Source of the DNA: Euryodendron excelsum | Taxonomy: Eukaryota; Streptophyta; Magnoliopsida; Ericales; Pentaphylacaceae | DNA: 64,000 nucleotides | Direction: 5' to 3' | NCBI GenBank assembly: GCA_033060915.1 | Contig: CM065394.1 | Coordinates: forward strand, 29,524,501 to 29,588,500 | Shown here: positions 45,455-57,652 of the stretch, piece by piece | How positions within the stretch are numbered: position 1 is the first letter of the stretch | Layout of the letters: every line of letters starts with the position of its first letter | The notes under the pieces: generated by a model | The model's database searches: none | What the model was told of the DNA's origin: nothing | Seen by the model: only the letters and a program-made list of their open reading frames with translations | Translations under genes and position numbers: made by a program

Positions 45455-48400
45455 TTACATTGATGCAGAAGTGGTTGGAACATTCCTCTCCAAAAGTTGC
45501 TGGTGGAATAAGGCAAGCTGAGAACTCATCTCCTCTCGTAGCCGAGTCACCATGTTAGTTTGATGGGATTCCAACATTTGTACCCTCTCAGCTAATTGGG
45601 CAGTCATCCTTCGAGCCTCCGCAGCTTCCCTCTCTACAGCCTCAGCACGCTGTGTCACCTCAAAAGCCTCTCTCTCCAGCTGTGCACGAGTGCGCTACCC
45701 TGATGCAGATGAGTTGGGCTTCGGACCACGCCCTAGTCCAATTATGTATCCTGACTTACGTCCAAAGACCCGCTGAGAAAGTTGCTCGTCAGTCAAGAGA
45801 GCTCCCTCTGCCTTGGATTTAGACTTAAGCTCCTTATGTTGCTCCTATAATGACACAATCATTCAATATAAAAAGCTAAATAAATCATTATCGTATCTAC
45901 AAACTGGTGCCATAAATGGAATCTTGTCTTTATGCACAAGAAAGTTGTCCTAAGCTACTGCACAAGGACATTTGCAAAGCAATTTATATCTTACATAGAA
46001 CAACCCAGCATTATCATTAACCCAAGAACCGCCAGATGATGTGTGGGTTGTTCTGTAAAGCTCAACAATACCAAGTTCTTCCCCAGTCGAGTCATTTCTC
46101 TATGCTATCAAAGTCACAAACAACACTTGTTCAGTTCATGCAAATAGAATCAAACACATGTTAAACAAACTATTCACTTTTGGTCATCATTTCAAGATGC
46201 ATAAATTGAATTCCCTCACAACTACGATAGCCTGGAGTACAAATTCTGAAACTAATGCAGCCGCTTCAATCAAGTTATACCATATCGTATTTGATCTTTG
46301 CAAATGCCTTCGTCCCAGCAGTATGTGTCGTCTTTAGTTTTGCTCGATTCCTCTTATTTATTTCACTTCTTTCCTACAAAGCTCATTCAATTAAAATCGA
46401 TAATTAAAATTGTCAAAGATGAATATTAAGGAAAAACCAATAAAAAGTTATACCTTGAACTTTTCTTCACTAAATAGGTTGCACAGGTACCTCCAATCAT
46501 TCTCTTTGATATCAGTAGGCCGATTTGCAAAGGCAACATTTAGTGTTGGGAACTTGAGACATGTCTTATGTATCCTGTAACGCCAACTCCTATATCGACT
46601 CCCCATCTCAATCTCAATCATTTGATTAACATAAGGCTCATTGCTCAAATTAAACTTTTCTTGAAAATCATAAGCAACACATATTGCATAATTTAAACTT
46701 CAACTCAAGGTTAATCACAATCAAAATCTGGTAATAAATGTTGATTTTTTGTTTTTGAACTTACAGAAAATTGAAATAAAGCCAATAGAGAAGGCACTTA
46801 CAAGGGCATCAAAGAGTATGATAATAGTGCAAGAATACATCTTTAATCAGTAATACTTTAATCAGACAAAACTATCAAACTAAATTTGCCTATGCACAAA
46901 AAAACCCAAACTCACTCCTGCACTATAATAGTGCAGGAATCACATTAGTTCTCGGCACCATGTCCATTTAAGGCATCAAAGGTATAATAGTGCAGGAATC
47001 ACTAGGTATATCTCAACTCATATACACAACTTGATTTATTTCCTATATTTGTATAATCACCAGGTCAAGAATTAAAATTTTTTTTTTTATAATTTAAACC
47101 AATTATGTTATCCAAAACACTAGAAAGGTCAAAATACTACCTATTCCAATTTTGATCTCTTAAAATACTACCTAGTCTCATAATCTCTTCTCCTAAATCT
47201 CATATCCTAAACATCCTAATATGAAATTGTTACCCAATTGGATTATAAAAAATACAAAAGTTTACATTACACTTTTAAGATTTAAAAGATATCCAACCTA
47301 AATACCTTGTTCAGTTTGAAAAAAAATTGGGAATAAGGGATTGAAATGCCATTATAATCCTATTCTATTGTGATTCTTAGGGCATCTAATTCTAGCATTT
47401 GTAATCTAGACCAACGAATGTACTTTTATGAATTTTTTAGTTTTATTTTTAATTCAGTGATTTTTACTATTTTCTATTATGTTTATTTTTCACTATACTA
47501 CGACAATTTTCTTCTCATTTCTTATTAAGTGAAACGTTCAACTATTTTTAAGTTTTTTTTTTCCTTTTATATATTAAACTAGAATGATTTTCAAACACGT
47601 TTTTTTGGTAATTTGGAATAGGTGCTTCCCCTAAATCCTTTTTGGTAATGCTTTTTTTGGTCAACCAGATTGTCTCATAGTTGTTTTCCTTGGATCTCAT
47701 ATCTTACTACTCTTAACACAAATTCCTTACCCAAACCAACCATAAAAATTCTATTGCAACTTTGGATTATACTTTTAAACCTTATCCAACCTGAAAGACT
47801 TGTTCAATTTGAAGGAATTAAGTGAAAAGGAATCGAAATCCCATTCTAATGGATTTCTATAGATTACAATTACTCAGTCATTGAAGTGCTCCTCCTATTT
47901 CATTTTGGAATTTATATTTCATTCTGGATAAACAATTCCCTAATATATAGATAACAAACGTGACATGGACGGAAGGAGGTAAATGGAAACACAACAAAGT
48001 TTTTAGGGTCATGTTAGACTTTTATTATAGCATAATTTCACTATTTTGAACATTTACAAGCTTTTGTGAAAAATAAGATAACTTCTGTGTTGAATTCTAA
48101 TCTTTTGGGATTTATAATACTGATAAACTAGTTAAACTGGGGCAACAAGATAGTGATAATTGAGAATATACAGTCAAAACTGCAGTTTTCAATACATGTG
48201 AAAGTGATTAGCTTCTTATTGTTAGGATACTAACATTCAAGAAAAAATCAGCATTAAAGCAACTAGCATCCTGTGGCTGACTTTTCCCTCCACTTTCATA
48301 TATATATATATATATATATGCGTGTGTGCATAACAGAGGAATTTTTAAGGAAATCTACAAAAAAAACTTGAGGAACATTGCTCTGTAATTCTTAATGAGC

Positions 48401-48984
48401 AACTAGCATCCTGTAACAATCAGGTAACAGAGGATTCATCCAGGCCAAAAAAAAAAAAGGATGGAAACTGCATAATATATACGTTCTAAACTTCTATACA
48501 CTGAAGGCACTTACCCGAATATAAGTAATCATCTAGCTCTTCAATGCATCGTCAATAGTCTCCCATGATACAGCTTGTAGTGGGGCACACTGTCGGACTA
48601 TAACCCCTAACTCGGTGCCAAACATGGTGGAGAAATCACCAACTGCTCGATTCAAATGACTAGGGATCAGGACCTCAAACCTCTTCCCCTCCTTTCTTAT
48701 TTTAGCCAATCGCAGACCTTTTGTCTTTCCACGCCGTTTCTTTGATTTGGACGAGCCTTTTAAAAATACATACATAAACCTTGCATTAACACAATTATAC
48801 CTGATGGAGTGAGATATATATTAAGGAAGCTTTATTTTTACCAATTTATAATGCAAATATAATACCTTATTGACATAACAAATATAGCATATTCATGCCT
48901 AGCCTGAGTAGAAGTAGATGGCATTGCAACTTGAGGTGCTGATCTAATTGGTCTTGGGCCTTCTCTTCGACCTTTAGTAGCCAT
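45455..48984 (-). pseudogene. TNPA-like CACTA protein (Transposase_24 type)
   Basis: ATG at 48984 opens MATKGRREGPRPIRSAPQV. Later exon pieces are KKRRGKTKGLRLAKI with FGTELGVIVRQCAPLQAVSW (about 48748-48536), then MGSRYRSWRYRIHKTCLKFP with DWRYLCNLF (46660-46458). Next come NKRNRAKLKTTHTAGTKAF (about 46370-46300), VELYRTTHTSSGGSWVN (about 46110-46000) and LGRGPKP followed by a coiled-coil tail (45846-45455). This is the Transposase_24 order. Such proteins bind subterminal repeats and bring the ends together. An in-frame TAG at 45695-45697 truncates the last exon before the coiled coil. The intron between the second and third piece is large (about 46.67-48.53 kb). Confidence 0.78.
46665..48530 (-). 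repeat. Large TNPA intron with an internal duplication and a palindrome
   Basis: 47190-47390 and 47695-47870 are related: both contain tctcatatc, a ttggattata word, then tatccaacct and cttgttca blocks. Near 46915-46940 is a palindrome of two 11-bp arms (tcctgcactat and atagtgcagga) around one A, and ataatagtgca recurs at about 46826 and 46984. A short (TA)n run lies at 48298-48320. Confidence 0.55.
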
Positions 48985-49270
48985 GATAACTAGGCAATGT
49001 GCTATAAAATGGATGTGCAAACAAATAAAGTAACCAAAAAGATGATTATATAAGAAACATTAAGATGAAAATATTCTAGCAATAAAAAAAACTAGTGCAC
49101 CTTAAATTGTAAAGCATATCATTCACATTAACATGAAAAAGGAAACCCAAGCAATTTTAAATATCTTTATTGTTATCATCATTAATTGGCATATCGTCTC
49201 GGTCAGTATCATCATCAAGGAGGTCTGTGTTATCCATATCACTGTCACTAGTAATAAGTGTTTCATCTCC

Positions 49271-52200
49271 CTAATTGTTGTCCTCATCACGAAGGGCAAT
49301 ATCCATATCAACTTGTATCATGTCTATGTCATCTCTATGTAGCTCAACAACCGAATCATCAACATCCACAGTCTCGCCATATCCCTGCATCTCGTGCTGC
49401 TGATATACCTCATCTTTCTCTTCCTCTTCATCTTTCTCTTGGGGCATATCATAGATTGCCCGAGGTTTTGTTCTTTGCACAACCCGCCAATTCTTGCCCA
49501 ACTTCATATCATTCAAATAAAATACTTGCTCTGCTTGACATGCTAGTACAAATGGATCCTTTTTGTATCTAGTTATAGTTACATTCACACTTACAAAGTT
49601 GTATTTATCTTTTAATATTCCCGTCTTTGAATTACTGACGTCCCACCAATCACACTTGAAAAGAAAAACCTGGTTTCCTCCCAAATATAATAATTCAATA
49701 ACATCTCTCACAACACCATAAAAGTCAATGCTTTGCCCTTTATAATCTCCCTTTACTACTATGCCACTATTTTGAGTTTTCCTATGCATCTCCCGGTCCT
49801 TGTTATGGAATCTGAGCCCATTGATAATGCAACCAGCGTAACGGTTTATTCGGCGATCAGGACCTCGAGCTAAATTTAAAAGTTGATTTGTCACTTCTGA
49901 GGACCCTCCTTCTTGTAATTGTGTAACCTATACATTTTGTGGATACATCAATACATATTAATGTTCATGAGGTTTAAATTTAAGTAATAATGAATAAATA
50001 ACACTTACTTGTTTTAAAAACCATTCATGAAACTCTAGCTCATGCCTTTTTTCCACATTCTCTATACTTTGTCTCTCAAGTTCTAACTTGTGTAACCTGC
50101 AGATTTTAATATGATACAAAGCCTATTAATCAAGCCATAAAAAGAGGAAGTTACATATGCAACATTAACATATGATAACTGTTGGGAATTTATACTAAAA
50201 GACATGCTTTGTGAAGTGACTTTAGTATTTATTAATAAATTAGTTATTCCATTTTAATGAGAATCTGTGTGAGAAATGTTTGCATTGCGTTATTTATTTA
50301 ATGATTATGCATGCGTGTCTCTTATTCTATATAGTAGATGATTTGGTGTGTAGAGTACGACTTACACACGGAAGATCAGATCATCGGTTCTTATGGAATA
50401 TAAGTTAATCGTTCGCAGTCTTAGATGGAAATGGACACACCATCAGTAGGACTGTAGTACAAGGTTTTAATAGGTCTGTCTTGACTGTGGGGAATGATAT
50501 AGTTCCAACTCCTTGCACTAGTACACTTTGTGTGTACTGAACAGGATCGTGTTGGGGTAATTGTTTTTATATTGACTATATAAAACAATTAATACCTCAT
50601 GATTATTATGAGTGCTTATGCTCTTAATCCTAATGTAATAAATAGACACGTGCATGTAGTATTTATTGTTTTGATTCATAGAAGAGTGAGATTCTTTAAG
50701 GGTCAATAAACTCAGTGAGTTGGACAATGACATTACGTGTATGGTGAATATTTATTATTGATGGAATCTACGTCCCCGTATAGGGATTGATGATACCCCC
50801 TTGAGGATGCTTATAAGTTTTGATTATGTCAAACCCTGCAGGTGGATTATGAATCCGACATATCAAATAAGTTAAGTGGAAGGTCTCAAGGAATTAAATA
50901 AGTCTATTAAATTTAATTTTCAGTAATTTAATTTAATAGACGGGTATCTGTAATCTTAACGTGGGGAGATAAATAAGCATTTAATAATATGGAGCTCGAA
51001 ATATAATTTCTAGTATAACAGGGAGTGCAATTATAATTCCTTAGTGGTATGAATTATAATTTACGTAAATAAATATTAATCCTGGTTGGATTAGGAGTCC
51101 TTATGTGCGTAGGAAGTCCTAATTATACTAATCCTATGGTCCCTGTTGTAGCCTATATATATACGCGCTCTAAAAGCTGCTAGGGTTACACACTCTACAC
51201 ATAATTGAGAGATACACGATTTTGTGAGGAAGAGAAACCCTAGCAGCAGCGAGCCCACTCTCTATAGAGCAAGGCGTGTACGAGGAATACAGCAGAAGTC
51301 TGAAGGTTGAGTTCGAGCTTGCTGATTCGTGCTTGGTGCTGATTCTTGTTTTCGGGATTAAACTAGAGAGATCTCGAAGGTACGATTCCAATCACGTAGA
51401 TTAGGCTATGCTAATCAGATCAGAATTTTTGGTAGTATGCGTATACACTATAGCCAGGTCGTGGGAAATTCCGCAGTCCCCAACAATAACTGACTTACTC
51501 TCGATATGGTTGCGCTTCCTCACAATTATTAAGGACATACCATCGAGCTTTTTCAAATTCTAATAGATCTAATTTATCATAAATTGCTGCTCCTAATCCG
51601 CGAGCCTTTTGTGAAAATACAAACAACCCTCCAGGTTGTTGACTCCCACATCCATCATAATTTTGTTCAACTCGATTGAATTTTGTCTCAACCCCATGGA
51701 GGTACATTAAGCAAAATCATTAATGTCCATAACACTACAACATGCAATTGAAATTGTTGTCCAGAATATGCATCAAATGTCTCAACATCGACATTCCACA
51801 ACTCTTTTAATTAAGATATCAATGGTTGTAGATACACATCTATGTCGATTCCTGGAGCCTTACGCCCAGGAATAAGCAATGACATCATAAGAAAAGGATC
51901 CTTCATACACTTCCAAGGTGGCAAATTGTATGGGACAATAAATATTGGCCACATGCTATACGAGTTGTCCATGTTTCCAAATGGATTAAAACCATCACTA
52001 GCTAACCCAAGCCTAACATTGCGAGAATCTGCAGCAAATGACTTGTGCACCTGATCAAAGTCTTTCCATGCTTTAGAATCAGCTGGATGCCTTAGCACAC
52101 CATCATCAACACGTTTGTCCTTGTGCCATCTCATATCTTCGGCTATCTTCTTTGAAATAAACAACCTTTGTAGCCTTGGTTTCAATGGAAAGTATCGTAA

Positions 52201-52965
52201 GATCTTATAAGGGACCTTTTTACCCTTGCCATTATCAAATTTATATCTAGGAGTTTTAGATTTTGGACACTTATCTTCGTCTTCATACTCCTTCCAAAAA
52301 AGGACACAATCATTTTTACATACATGTATCTTCTCATAATCAAGCCCCAAGTCTCGAATTATCTTCTTAGCCTTATAGTGGGAACTCGGGAGTGTCTCAC
52401 CAGCTGGAAATGCAACCTTTAACAAGTCAAGCAACATAGTGAAAGATTTGTTACTCCATTGATTTAATAACTTGAGATGAAGTAGGTTCACAATAAAAGA
52501 CAACTTGGAGAACTTCTTGCAACCCGAATACAATTCTTGCTCTGCATCTTTCATCAATCTAGTAAATTTATCCCTTTCCCTTTCCCCGCTAAAATCATCA
52601 TGCGTAAAAGGAATATGGCTGGTGTCTACCTCCGGTATTCTATCATATGTACATGTTCCAGCATACATGTCATGTAAAATTTCTTGGATCTCGTCATTGT
52701 CTTCATGTTCTTCATTGTCACTATCTTCATTGTCATCATTATCATCATTACTACTTTATTCAAATTGGTCCCAATAAAATACCCATTTGGTGTATCCCTT
52801 TACCATCCCATGCGCCAAGAGGTGACTTTCGACTTGATCTAGAGTCCATTCCTCACAGTTATTGCAACGGATACAAGGACAAATAATAGTGTTTACTCCT
52901 GGTTTCATATGTTCACTTGCAAATTCGATGAACTCCGTTACTCCGACTACATACTGGTGGAGACC
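49271..52965 (-). pseudogene. TNP2-like CACTA transposase with a large internal deletion
   Basis: The N-terminus shows the Transposase-associated domain (VTEFIEFASEHMKPG, then CPCIRCNNCEEW), followed by a stop near 52757. The ORF 52668-51811 carries the first part of Transposase_21 (LKVAFPAGETLPSSHYKAKK, then LGLASDGFNPFGN and YNLPPW), ending at a stop where Glu is normal (LIS*LKELW). Near 51730 the reading jumps from the WTLND region straight to LMYLHGVETKFNRVE of the following domain. The family's long middle part, including the HNLDVMHIEKN region, is missing. Exon 51707-51499 joins through an intron (50097-51498) to LHKLELERQSIENVEK, and a last exon (49894-49271) carries the DUF4216-like part (NSGIVVKGD, VFLFKCDWWDV) and an acidic tail. 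TNP2 normally cuts the ends; this copy cannot. Confidence 0.85.
50180..51485 (+). mobile_element. Solo LTR (1306 bp) inside a TNP2 intron
   Basis: It starts TGTTGGGAATTT and ends CAGTCCCCAACA, with a perfect 5-bp duplication ATAAC (50175-50179 and 51486-51490). A TATA-like word (cctatatatatacg, about 51151) followed by leader-like sequence with two ctaggg/ccctag words suggests plus orientation. No internal retroviral sequence is present, so it arose by LTR-LTR recombination. Without it the host intron (50097-51498) would be about 91 bp; its right duplication begins only about a dozen bases past the 5' splice site. Confidence 0.85.
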
Positions 52966-54040
52966 CCTATCCTAAATTTGAATCCAATTCTTATCCATGT
53001 TAAGAACCCTATGACAAATAGAAACAATAATCCAGTCCCAAATTGCAAGAAAAGCACATCAGATAAGCATAATGAAAAAGAACCTACAAATAGGCTAAAA
53101 TAGTAGTTGTGGTTAATGCTTTCCTTCTTATAACTTGACTGCCACCAACTCTCAGATAGAATAGAAAAAAGAGCTTGCAGATAGGCTAAAATTAGTTTTC
53201 AAGAATTGAGCCACACATTAAAGAATCTAACTTATAATGTAAGATACAAAGACAAACAACTCTAGTGAGATGGCACACAAATAATTCTCAATAAAAAATC
53301 TAACTTATATTGTAAGATACAAAGACAAACAGTCAATAAAAAATGAAAAAATAAAGAACTAAGGAAAAATTTGCCAATTCATGGTTAGAACATTCATTCC
53401 CCTGTAATTTTTTGATTCACCTTCTCTTATTTTTTTTCCTTATTATTTTTCTTTATTCTAAAAGTAGATTTAAGTTTTTGTAAATTAAATTCACTAAAAA
53501 AAATTACAGATAAGGCACAAAATTTTCATAAAATCCAATGGGAGATGCACAGACAGATGAAGATATTTATAGAATAGAAAAACAGAGCGTGTTCTGTGAG
53601 TGAGAGAGAGAAGATAGACAAACAAAGTAGTTTCAGATAATAAAAAACGACTGCAAATTCAGAAGCTACCTATAACATAGGGGAAAATCTAACCACAGCT
53701 CATCCATGGAATTGTTTGTATGTGCCATGATTCTATTATGCAGAACATAAAACTATACTCTTAATTAAAAATACTATAAGAAATTTAAATAAAAAATAAA
53801 ATGCCATGAGAAATGAACTCAACAACTATAACAGTTAGGACCAATGCAAATCAAAGAAAAAAATGCACTTCTACAAAAAAATTAAAACAAAAAATACTCA
53901 CAAAAATTACAAGGAGATTGAAGGAAGCAAATTATCTCAAATTGAAGATGGAGAGAGACAGAGAGATATAAATTAGATATGAAAGTGATTAGATACGAAT
54001 TTGAGCAAACATTTTGAAGGAAGCAAAGTTATCTCAAATT

Positions 54041-54102
<62 letters not shown>

Positions 54103-54894
54103 TACACATGCTAGAATAAAACAATGAAACAAAGAATTCGAGCTAAAATTTTGATTCACAAAATAATAGAAACAAATATAATGCAAATCCAGAAAATATA
54201 ATGGAAACTCACCTTAAGCTTCAATGAAGGTTCCTCTAAGCTTCGATGGAGATAATAAGCTAGGACTTTGCAATGGAGTAGATAGAGAGGAAAATTGTAG
54301 CAGAGAGACGATTATAGAGATAGATCTAGAGGCACAAAAGAGGGTTCGTAAGTTGATTGCTTTGATGGAGGTTCTTCGGGGCTTTCATGGAGGTAACAGC
54401 TAGGGCTTTGTAATATTTAAAATCACAACAGAAACAAATATAGAGAGACAGATAGAGAGATCTGGAATTAATAGGTGAATGGAGAGAGAGAGAGAGAGAG
54501 AGAGTGCAAGAGACCAAAGGAGAGCCCTAAACCTAGAGAGTGAAAGAGGGCCAAATTGCTCTGAATCAATTCTTTTATGTATTTATCCTTAGCTATTTGT
54601 CCACTATACCGAGGCGTTGAATTCACGAGAATCACATGAAGGAATAGAATCACATGAAGTCAAGTCCACGGAATGGACTCAAGCCACATCATGTTTCCTC
54701 AAGCATAACATTCCGTTTCGGGAAATGTACAATGACGCCATTTTGCTCTGAATCAAAATTGGGTGTTAAGCCACATCATGAGTTATGACCAATTTGTGGA
54801 GAATTGGGTATTAAAACACCGACTCCCTTTTCCTTCCCCTCAAGGCACATCATGTTGTGACGAAAAGCCGTATCACTTTATACTAAAAAGATAT
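52966..54894 (-). mobile_element. CACTA 5' region upstream of TNP2
   Basis: AT-rich with several GA microsatellites: about 54040-54099 (long), 54481-54502 and a short one near 53602. Candidate untranslated exons and promoter would be here; none is defined. Confidence 0.55.
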
Positions 54895-55159
54895 TAGCTA
54901 AATATTTTTTTTATTTAGTGGCAACAAAATTCTTTTATCACAATTTCTGCTTTCTTTTCAAAAGATTAAATCACATGAAAATTTTCAACCACCTATTTAG
55001 TTTCAAATATTAGTGGCAAAGTACTATTTCATGGCAAATAATGGCTGATTTTTATTTAGTGACCACAAGTACATTTCATGGCTAAATTAGGTACTTTTAG
55101 TGATAAAATCTGACTCGTCACTAATACCTTTGTCACTAAAGCTGACAATTGTTGTAGTG
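54895..55159 (-). repeat. CACTA 5' terminal and subterminal repeat region
   Basis: Copies of tagtggcaaa, tagtgaccac and gtcactaa/ttagtgat words lead to the terminal ATTGTTGTAGTG. Shorter than the opposite subterminal region. Confidence 0.75.
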
Positions 55160-55162
55160 AAT

Positions 55163-57175
55163 CTATTATTTCTATTTGATCTTCGAAAAGATCCAAGAGT
55201 TAGTGCCAAACATATCCGCATTGTAAGTGCATGCTAATTTGGCAGTTGAATCCTAGAGAGTTTGATTACAAACAGCGAGGGCTACAATTTATTTTTAAAA
55301 ACTTTGGGTATATAGTTCTACTGATAAATTCAGTACACATTTGAATTATTCATATTCTATTCTACAATTTTTATATATTTTCGAACTAATTTATTTGCTC
55401 AATATGTTTAATTTTATATAAATTTAAAATCCTATATTGATTTACAACATATATGCATAAGATATTTTCACTGGGTAGCATTCATAACTAGATAAGAAAA
55501 AACTAATGGCACCATTAGTGATTGCATGTATTTCCTGAATTTAATGATCATATTCAGAATAACTCAACAGAGATGCAATATATATCTGTAACTAATAAAA
55601 TTACCATTTATTGCTTAGTTTGATTTTTTTCTCTTCCTCACAGAAGTTGCTAGTTAAATGACTGCAAAAGTTACTGACCTGTCGAATACAGTTTTGAAAC
55701 TGTTGTGCTGAAAAGACAAAGATCTCATTGTTTAGTCTCGTAATACAGAATTGATTGCTCATTTTAGCGAAGAATCTACAATTTTCTAGCTAAGGGATTT
55801 AGATTAGTGGCCACTATTATTGAGGAAATATACATCTCCTCTCTGACAATTTTTTTGAGTATCAAAATTTGATCTGGGTATTTTTGTGAACAATATTAGC
55901 AAGAAAATTTACAATTCGTTACTATAACACGGAATTGCTGCACTTGGTGAGGAATCTACCACGTCATAGATAAAGACTTTATATATATTATAGTTTTGTG
56001 ACGACATATGAATCTCCCAAAATATTATATGTCAATAATTAGCAACAAACCCAAATTTCGACGCTAACAAGTATTAAATATTTTTCAGGACGTGATCCTC
56101 TCGTCACAAAAAGATATGAAACAAACTGTAAATTGTTCATCACCTTATTGCTAATACTTTGATTGGCAACCACCATTACTGAGGAAAGGTTCCTCAAAAA
56201 TTTTCTCTCGTGCCACACACTCTCCCAAAAAATACATCTTGCCAAACATTTTTAAGACCAGTATTAGCAACAAAATCTTCTATTCATCGCTAAATATGGC
56301 CAGGAGTTGTTTTTCACTTTTAGCATTGAATTCAGTTTTCTCGCTAATAATTTAAGCTTAATATCAAATTTCTCACCGTGATAGTGGAAACTTGCCCAAA
56401 AATTTACACACTTTTGAGAGATTTCAAAAGCTTGAGGCTCGTTGGAATTGGAAATCATCATAAAAAGTTCAGTCTCAGAGCTTCTTTTTTTTCCCCCCTT
56501 TTTCTTCAGGAATATAAAGAGCTCCATTAAGAGTTTTAACTTTTTGTTTATGGTATCTTTCAATTACATTGATAATTCTACACGTTATGCTTTTTTCCTT
56601 AGCCCTCCTACAATGTGAGAGAAGGAATTTGGAAGAGTGTAGAACAGATATGAAATTAACCATTTTTATATTACTAGTTAAAGTTTGAATCATAATTATG
56701 GGTTTCATGATTTCTTAATTATCGTTAGCAAGAATTTAGTAGTGAACTTCATTGTACGAGGTCCTAGAAATTTGTTTTTCTTTTATTTAACAAGGTTCTC
56801 AAATTTTTATTTTCTATTGAAGCATGAAAGCTCCTCTTTACCTTGTGAGATATCCCACTAGGTTCAAAATTATATTTAGTGGTGTCAAGTTATATAGATA
56901 AATGTTATTGAATAATATTACTCTAATTTTTTTTTTAAGTTCCAGTAGGGCCGATTGACTCCACAACGTACCAGGTGGAGCCGTCAGCATGAGATAGCCT
57001 TGACAAGAAAGAGAAAATGTACAAGGGGCATATACAACTTCTCTTGATTGTAATGAGCCTGACAAGAAAGAACTCAGTAATCATAAATCGCTATTAGAGA
57101 TGCATAGTAAGCAATAATAGCATGGAGAAGTCGGGGAACATTCAACTCAATAATCATAAATCACTATTATATTAT
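55163..57175. other. Intergenic stretch with repeated ttagca(a)ga/caaa words
   Basis: No gene. Between 55730 and 56320 words such as attagcaacaaa, tcgctaaat and caccattactgaggaa recur (for example 55801-55828 resembles 56166-56189). This could be a remnant of another DNA transposon end with subterminal repeats, but no terminal inverted repeat was found. Confidence 0.4.
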
Positions 57176-57290
57176 TTGTTTTTGAGCACATTTTGAATAT
57201 ACTTGGTCTAATTGTATAAAATATTTATAATTTTTAACACTGTGTATGGCCAAACAAAATATACTTAAAATAAGTATATGTAAGCAAGAC
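57176..57290. mobile_element. Partial copy of MITE family 2
   Basis: tgtttttgagcacattttga and the following ttgtataaaatatttataat, then aaaatatacttaaaataagt, match parts of the element at 40546-40713. Confidence 0.45.
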
Positions 57291-57346
57291 CCATATTATT
57301 AATTATGTAACATCATTATTTGTTCCGTACTCAAAACATAAATTAA

Positions 57347-57500
57347 TGCTCTGTTTGGAATCCAGATTTTCGGTGAAAAAAGTAAAGGGCAAAGGAAAAA
57401 TAAGGCAAAAGAAAATAAAATGAAAGAGTATTTTTGAGCTATTTTTCCTTACTTTTTTTTTTTAACGTTTTTACAAAACATCCGAGTTCCAAACAAAGCA
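57347..57500. mobile_element. Tourist-like MITE, 154 bp
   Basis: Ends TGCTCTGTTTGGAA (57347-57360) and TTCCAAACAAAGCA (57487-57500) are inverted repeats with 13 of 14 matches. The TAA duplication is perfect (57344-57346 and 57501-57503), which fits PIF/Harbinger. Confidence 0.75.
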
Positions 57501-57652
57501 TAAAGGTACATGGGGTTCATGTTATGATTTCAATTTTGGATTTGTCAGCAGAGATATATGGGCTATTTGGTAGGGACGGTCAAGGTATGATCTTCAATAG
57601 CCAATACAATATGATTTATGTGTTGCTTTTCTACAATAGTAATGTTCTACTT

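Larger units (their letters stand above)
42611..55159 (-). mobile_element. CACTA (En/Spm-type) DNA transposon, 12.5 kb, defective
   Basis: The left end is CACTACGACAAAT (42611) and the right end ATTGTTGTAGTG (55148-55159), CACTA-type terminal inverted repeats. The 3-bp target duplication AAT is perfect (42608-42610 and 55160-55162). Both subterminal regions are packed with short gtcactaaa/ttagtgac motifs, the kind of site TNPA binds. TNP2-like and TNPA-like genes lie on the minus strand in the usual order, so the 5' end is at 55159. Both genes carry stops and TNP2 has lost its middle, so the copy cannot move by itself but might still be mobilised through its ends. Confidence 0.92.

Noticed and set aside
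53600..54502. CRISPR-like or satellite arrays
   Set aside because: These are simple GA dinucleotide runs without spacers, in a plant transposon.
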